A stretch of DNA of 64,000 nucleotides from NCBI RefSeq assembly GCF_012070565.1, contig NZ_JAAQRO010000022.1:310001-374000 (forward strand), in the 5' to 3' direction. The position numbers were made by a program, and so were the translations under genes. Below the pieces are notes generated by a model, which searched no databases, had not been told where the DNA came from, and saw nothing but the letters and a program-made list of their open reading frames with translations. This DNA comes from Anaerosporobacter faecicola (GTDB lineage: Bacteria; Bacillota; Clostridia; Lachnospirales; Lachnospiraceae). This document shows, in pieces, positions 60,160 to 64,000 of the stretch. How positions within the stretch are numbered: the stretch's first letter is position 1; each line of letters begins with the position of its first letter.

Positions 60160-60279
60160 TTATTCACCTATCAACCATTCATTTACAAAAGCATCTTCAT
60201 CAATAAATTTCCCTATTGTATCAAACTGCTGACCTCCTCCATTACCCCAGCCTTCAACAGAATTAGCAATACCTGTTTG
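60160..60279 (-). pseudogene. Truncated toxin C-terminus (tail A), no start codon
   Basis: An open stretch without a start codon gives QTGIANSVEGWGNGGGQQF, then DTIGKFIDEDAFVNEWLIGE and a stop. The GWGNGGGQQF segment followed by a short C-terminal helix resembles the end of TNT/DUF4237-type NAD glycohydrolase toxins (FGQPGGGxQY), but this is tentative. It is out of frame with the gene upstream and joined to it by overlap at 60263-60282. It directly precedes an immunity-like gene, as a displaced toxin-tail cassette would. Confidence 0.5.
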
Positions 60280-60472
60280 TTAACATATATGTATTATCTA
60301 ATACATCACTTCTAAAAATGTCGTTTGCAAATAATTGAAAAAAAACATTTTGATATTTTATATACATATCTTGTTTATATAGTAACTCTATTTCGTCTAT
60401 CCTCACATTTTTCATATATAAATCTGTATGTTCATTTCCTAAAACATCAATATAATTCACAAAACATATCAC
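60263..60472 (-). CDS. Short immunity-like protein, coupled to a second toxin tail
   Basis: 69 residues from GTG 60472, with GGAGG six bases upstream. The GTG overlaps the TGA of toxin tail B (GTGA). The sequence starts ICFVNYIDVLGNEHTDLYMK and ends LTNRYC. Its end overlaps tail A in another frame, so it may be a truncated immunity gene fused to the next cassette by recombination. No family recognised. Confidence 0.45.
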   Translation of the reverse strand: MICFVNYIDVLGNEHTDLYMKNVRIDEIELLYKQDMYIKYQNVFFQLFANDIFRSDVLDNTYMLTNRYC

Positions 60473-60540
60473 TTATTTCCTCCATTACATTTCAACATCC
60501 AGCCAACGTCTTCATCTGCCACGAATTTAATGACAAAAAG
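60469..60540 (-). pseudogene. Truncated toxin C-terminus (tail B)
   Basis: A 23-codon remnant, LFVIKFVADEDVGWMLKCNGGNK, ends in TGA overlapping the GTG of the next gene. Upstream it stops at a TAG inside hairpin 2. The hairpin thus forms the exact upstream boundary of the remnant. Both tails share a KF-(A)DED-like motif near the C-terminus. Confidence 0.45.
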
Positions 60541-60601
60541 CTATTATTAAGTTCTGTATGTCATTCATTTTGTGAACAGACAGAACTTAATATAGCTTTT
60601 T
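60535..60601. repeat. Long hairpin (toxin-island hairpin 2)
   Basis: Arms 60535-60557 (AAAAAGCTATTATTAAGTTCTGT, shown as two pieces: AAAAAGCTATTATTAA, GTTCTGT) and 60580-60601 pair with a single bulge. The 22-base loop starts ATGTCA and ends TGAACAG, as in hairpin 1. The stem sequences differ but stay complementary. It sits between tail B and the intact toxin/immunity pair and carries T-runs for termination. Confidence 0.75.
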
Positions 60602-60819
60602 GGATTAGGGTTTAGAGGTCCTAAAGTTTAACAATAACTAAATTAATCGTAAAACTTTTTTACTGGCGATTCAAGTTGAAATCCTGATCAATCATTCACT
60701 CTTTTCCTTAACATATTAATTACATCAACAACTTTTTTATGATATTGCATTCAACTTATTACCAAATTAACTTTTGATCAAAAAAATATCAAGCAATAAT
60801 TATAAAGAAATGTCTATAT
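60602..60819. other. Gene-free spacer between hairpin 2 and the immunity gene
   Basis: AT-rich sequence downstream of the immunity gene (minus strand). It shows no reading frame with coding character, no ribosome binding site and no strong hairpin. It may be degraded cassette DNA. Confidence 0.4.
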
Positions 60820-61254
60820 TTACCAATTGGCCTGTTCAAAATCATCAGAATCTAGTTCTCTAATATATACTGAAATCCATCGAACTTTATTAGTTTCTGC
60901 ATCCATTTCAATAAACACACCTTTTTCACTTTCCCATACTTCCTCAAATTCATCATATTTAAATGTAGATTCAATTTGTAACATCTCCTCTATAGAAGAT
61001 CCGACACCAATCTTTCCAAACAACTTCCCTTTGTACTTATCAAGCGTTGTTATTCTGAATAGTTTTTCATTTTTTTTGTGAAAATATAGTTCTATGCTAT
61101 CTAACACATTATACTGAATCCATGTATCGTTTAGAACAACTGATGTTACACCTTCCAACTTCAAAATATTATTCAACTCATCCATTGTGCTATATAGTTT
61201 TATATTACCAAATCCCAAATATGGTAAAATTGGGCTATTTACATCTAATTGCAT
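60820..61254 (-). CDS. Presumed immunity protein of the intact toxin
   Basis: 144 residues, acidic (many Asp/Glu), no signal peptide. Start ATG 61254 has GGAGGT seven bases upstream and lies one base after the toxin stop (TAG-T-ATG). The pattern ILPYLGFGNIKLYSTMDELN and KLFGKIGVGSSIEEMLQIES resembles SMI1/SUKH-unrelated 'Imm' proteins annotated as immunity in clostridia, with two repeated halves of a small beta-alpha fold (GLGxIxLxxxxxE type). Role is inferred from tight coupling and acidity. Confidence 0.6.
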   Translation of the reverse strand: MQLDVNSPILPYLGFGNIKLYSTMDELNNILKLEGVTSVVLNDTWIQYNVLDSIELYFHKKNEKLFRITTLDKYKGKLFGKIGVGSSIEEMLQIESTFKYDEFEEVWESEKGVFIEMDAETNKVRWISVYIRELDSDDFEQANW

Positions 61255-61255
61255 A

Positions 61256-62023
61256 CTATTTACCTCCTGAAAAAATAATTGTTGCAGTTTCTTTACCATC
61301 TGTTTTATATAAAATTTCTGGTCCATCAATTATCTTAATTATTCCCTGGTCTGTAGTGCTAATTTTGATGTACGGGTTACTACCATGTCTTCCTCCACCT
61401 GGAGATACTTGAACTTGAGATATATTTTTACCATTACCAGGGTTATTAATTTTTATTATTTGAGCTCCACTTCTTGACCTTGTAGAAGCCTTTACTGTAA
61501 CATCATAGCCTGCGTCCCTCATAATTTCAGCAATTTCATCTACCGACTTTCCGCTAAATGCTGGAAGTTGAAACACCCAGTTGACTGCATCTGATATATC
61601 CAACAAAACATTATATGTAAATTCTCCTACCGTCTGCACTGCATTTGACAAAAAAGTAAATGCTTTATTTACAATCGAACTATTTTCCTTTTTCTTTTTG
61701 GGGAAGGCTCCTTCCGATTGAAACAATTCAACAACTCGTTGATCGACTGCCTTTGCGCCATATTCCTCATTTTCAATAAATTGTTCTAGCTTTAAACCAT
61801 AATCTTCATAGATATCTCTCTTATCATATAAGTGCATCATCTTTTTTGACACATTCATTTTGGCTTCTGTCGTGTAACTCGTGCTCACTCCACTTAATGA
61901 GTCAATATCATTGATTATCTTCTTTTGTAATTTAAGAACGTAATCCTCCGCTGTACTAGCAACTTTTTTTGCATGTTTTGCTGCGCTATCGATTGAATCA
62001 TAATTTAGTGCGATGCTAGCCAT
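61256..62023 (-). CDS. Small LXG-like polymorphic toxin with unrecognised C-terminal domain
   Basis: 255 residues. The N-terminal 100 are helical (ALNYDSIDSAAKHAKKVAST; KMMHLYDKRDIYEDYGLKLE) like WXG100/LXG secretion domains. A Lys-rich hinge (110-112), a hydrophobic helix (about 119-152) and a compact C-terminal domain (160-255) follow. The latter holds AGYDVTVKASTRSRSGAQII, a VSPGGGRHG motif (206-214) and KIIDG. GGGRHG with basic residues suggests a nuclease-type toxin, but no family is certain. GGGAGG before ATG 62023 sets the start. No conserved-secretion (ESX/T7SS) gene is in the window. Confidence 0.65.
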   Translation of the reverse strand: MASIALNYDSIDSAAKHAKKVASTAEDYVLKLQKKIINDIDSLSGVSTSYTTEAKMNVSKKMMHLYDKRDIYEDYGLKLEQFIENEEYGAKAVDQRVVELFQSEGAFPKKKKENSSIVNKAFTFLSNAVQTVGEFTYNVLLDISDAVNWVFQLPAFSGKSVDEIAEIMRDAGYDVTVKASTRSRSGAQIIKINNPGNGKNISQVQVSPGGGRHGSNPYIKISTTDQGIIKIIDGPEILYKTDGKETATIIFSGGK

Positions 62024-62433
62024 TCTATCCTCCCTTTTCATTCTTTAGCCTGACGATCTAGTTGATTTTCAATTACTTCGGTTATGGTAGCATATTTTTT
62101 ACTAAAAATGTTGAATTCCTGACAGATGACATGACATCCTGACAGATAACATCTTTTATCTGATTAATCGTATTCATTCGCACTCTTTTTTAGTTATAAG
62201 AGAATAAAAAACTAATATGATACATTACAATTCACAAATTTTCCAATAAAAAATGGCACTACTTTATTCGTAATACCACCAGAATACCAATGGTATATCT
62301 GTCACGCATCTGCTTACATAATCCCTACCAGCATCTGTCAGTCTCAGTGAATCCATTAATTCTTGATACATTGGCACACGTAATATCAATATCAGATTAG
62401 ATGGAAACGAATTCCGATAATGTCCTATATATA
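62024..62433. promoter_or_regulatory. Toxin upstream region with four copies of ATCTGTCA
   Basis: The octamer ATCTGTCA (or complement) appears four times in about 220 bases: TGACAGAT at 62120 and 62140, ATCTGTCA at 62297 and 62333. The arrangement is two direct pairs pointing towards each other. The first pair lies within a direct repeat (CCTGACAGATnACAT). No clear promoter is visible. A short minus frame at 62264-62455 shows no ribosome binding site. Confidence 0.4.
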
Positions 62434-62471
62434 AAAAAAGACTTCCGATACACAAAGTACCGAAAGCCTCT
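62434..62471 (-). terminator. Terminator of the FtsX-type permease gene
   Basis: On the minus strand CTTTCGGTAC pairs with GTATCGGAAG (ten pairs including G-U) over a small loop, followed by TCTTTTTTTATA. It begins about 35 bases after the permease stop codon. Confidence 0.85.
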
Positions 62472-62506
62472 CAAAACTTCCTTCATTCTTATTACAAAAT
62501 TCAAAC

Positions 62507-64000
62507 CTACTGTTCCTGTATCATCTTACATGGTTCAATCTTTCTAATCTTGGCAGAACATGCAACTGCAATTGCAAGTGCCGCAACGATTACTAACACA
62601 ACGGATAAGATGATATAACTATATACCGTTGTGAAATTACATTTTTGAATACCACTGATCACACGGAATACTGCTGCAACCGTTTTATTACCAATCAAGA
62701 TTGCAAGGCCACCACCTAATAAAGCTCCAGTTCCAATAACTGGTATGTAACTAAGCACCGTTTGCCCTACTAATTGTGGTGTTGTAAAGCCTAAGGCTTT
62801 GTATATTCCTAACATACGACGGTCTCGTAATAATTTCATCTTGATTAATAAATAAATAATCAGACAAACAATTATCATTGTAGATACTAATGAGAATAGC
62901 GACATTGCCCCGATTGCAGAAGAGAATGTTGCTAAGATTGTCGTGAAATACTCATCAAAATTCGCTAAATTGGATTGGTAATCCCCGAAAGCATCTTTGA
63001 TTTCTTTAATAATCGTATCGATGTCCACATCTTCCTCGGTATATACAAATAGATTGTTAATCTCTACATCTGGGCTTATTTTTTGCAACCCGTCAAAGTT
63101 CACCAATGCTCCTGTACCTACGTTATACATATGCTGCTCAATTCCTACGACAACGAAGTCGTTAGATTTCTCTCCTGATTCTGCATATACAACGTCTCCA
63201 ATTTCGACTTTTAACTGCTCTGCCGTTTTGGTTGCTAATACAATTTCATTATTTTCTTCTGGATATCTTCCTTCAACTATGGTATTAATCTTCAACTGGC
63301 TAAAATCATCATAAGCAGTCAATTCAATTTGCGTATTTTGCTTTCCATTTGTTAAGTACGTGCTTCCACTTCCACATGGAAATGCATTCTGTACACCCTC
63401 TATTTCTTTAATGCGGTCACACATTTTCCAGTAATCGGCATCTTTCTTATCTGTTCCCTCTGCAGGGAAATGAAGATCCATTCCATTGGTATTATTGATT
63501 TCATAGGCAATATCACATTTTTCAATTCCAACTAAACGAATGATTCCGTCCGGATCAACGGCTACATTGTAGTAAACATTGAAGAATACCGCACAGATAA
63601 ATGTGAGTAAACAAACAATGATCAAAATAGAAATGTTCTGTTTTAAACTTTGTAAAATATTCTTACACCCAATTGACAAATTCAGTGGTAAGGTTGATTT
63701 TTCAAGAGAAATTGGATTCTTCTTGAAATTATGTGTATGTATACCATCGCGTAATGCATCTAATGGTGTGATTTTTTTCATACGTCTTGATGCAATTCGA
63801 ATGGTAAGCGCCACCATAAGAATTAGAATGATTCCGCAGATTACTGCAATAACTGGGCTAAATTCTTCTTGCCATTTTAATCCTGTGGTAGCATTCACGA
63901 TGTTCTCTAGTAAGCCTTTCACTCCCACTGCTCCAGCCAAACCAAGAAGTATACCGATAATTGTCGTTGAAAGATATTCCACCATATTGGCAAAGATCAT
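62507..64000 (-). CDS. FtsX-type ABC transporter permease, C-terminal part (runs off the window)
   Basis: About 497 residues to the edge. A membrane pair (YLSTTIIGILLGLAGAVGV; VIAVICGIILILMVALTIRI), the phrase ITPLDALRDG, an extracellular domain, then the terminal FtsX block with RMLGIYKALGFTTPQLVG and IRKIEPCKMIQEQ. It is paralogous in layout to the permease at 8551-10848. The Met at the edge is internal; the real start lies beyond the window. Any ATPase gene would also be outside. Confidence 0.85.
   Translation of the reverse strand: MIFANMVEYLSTTIIGILLGLAGAVGVKGLLENIVNATTGLKWQEEFSPVIAVICGIILILMVALTIRIASRRMKKITPLDALRDGIHTHNFKKNPISLEKSTLPLNLSIGCKNILQSLKQNISILIIVCLLTFICAVFFNVYYNVAVDPDGIIRLVGIEKCDIAYEINNTNGMDLHFPAEGTDKKDADYWKMCDRIKEIEGVQNAFPCGSGSTYLTNGKQNTQIELTAYDDFSQLKINTIVEGRYPEENNEIVLATKTAEQLKVEIGDVVYAESGEKSNDFVVVGIEQHMYNVGTGALVNFDGLQKISPDVEINNLFVYTEEDVDIDTIIKEIKDAFGDYQSNLANFDEYFTTILATFSSAIGAMSLFSLVSTMIIVCLIIYLLIKMKLLRDRRMLGIYKALGFTTPQLVGQTVLSYIPVIGTGALLGGGLAILIGNKTVAAVFRVISGIQKCNFTTVYSYIILSVVLVIVAALAIAVACSAKIRKIEPCKMIQEQ

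Noticed and set aside
62264-62455. Minus-strand frame of 63 codons after the FtsX-type permease
   Set aside because: Its start lies inside the permease terminator, it lacks a ribosome binding site, and the residue pattern resembles no protein; probably non-coding.

Overview
The window is AT-rich Firmicutes DNA, most probably from a Lachnospiraceae bacterium (Clostridium cluster XIVa, near Lachnoclostridium). This is inferred from gene order, GGAGG-type ribosome binding sites, frequent TTG/GTG starts, several ATPase-less carbohydrate ABC importers and the DUF6179/DUF6323-like pair. No rRNA, tRNA, CRISPR array, intact insertion sequence or prophage was seen.

Layout. 1-6000 (minus strand): a housekeeping block matching the Bacillus yaaO-yaaR-holB-ricT-trmN6-rsmI order, with a guanylate-kinase-like gene beside the decarboxylase. 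6200-11650: a two-component system divergent from an FtsX-type permease and its ATPase. 11750-14200: WYL regulator, flavodoxin-like reductase and TetR regulator. 14544-17666: a GH2 beta-galactosidase followed by duplicated palindromic repeats. 18000-28730: sugar importer, YesM/YesN-type two-component system (kinase gene broken twice), AraC regulator and GH31 alpha-xylosidase, plausibly for xyloglucan-type oligosaccharides. 29000-38100: APH-like kinase, GNAT enzyme, DUF6179/DUF6323-like pair, a possible small RNA with overlapping opposed promoters, an Ig-like surface protein, rsmH and a HAD phosphatase. 38200-40380: BlaR1/BlaI-type pair with a 55-bp palindromic operator. 40400-46540: LplABC/YtcQ-type importer with a divergent membrane AraC regulator. 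46550-59370: a complete sucrose/raffinose/isomalto-oligosaccharide locus (importer, GH32, LacI repressor, fructokinase, GH13, GH36, sucrose phosphorylase) with a recognisable promoter and operator. 59600-62023: a polymorphic-toxin island. 62434-64000: the 3' end of another FtsX-type permease and its terminator.

How the parts work together. In the sucrose/raffinose locus, GH36 removes galactose from raffinose-type sugars, sucrose is split either by phosphorolysis or by GH32 hydrolysis, fructokinase takes the fructose and GH13 handles alpha-1,6-glucosides. In the toxin island a small secreted-toxin-like gene is followed one base later by its presumed immunity gene. Behind these lie two promoterless toxin tails, each translationally coupled to its own orphan immunity-like gene, and two related long hairpins. 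This organisation is the most distinctive content of the window. Starts were adjusted from the longest possible frame wherever a ribosome binding site pointed to an internal codon.
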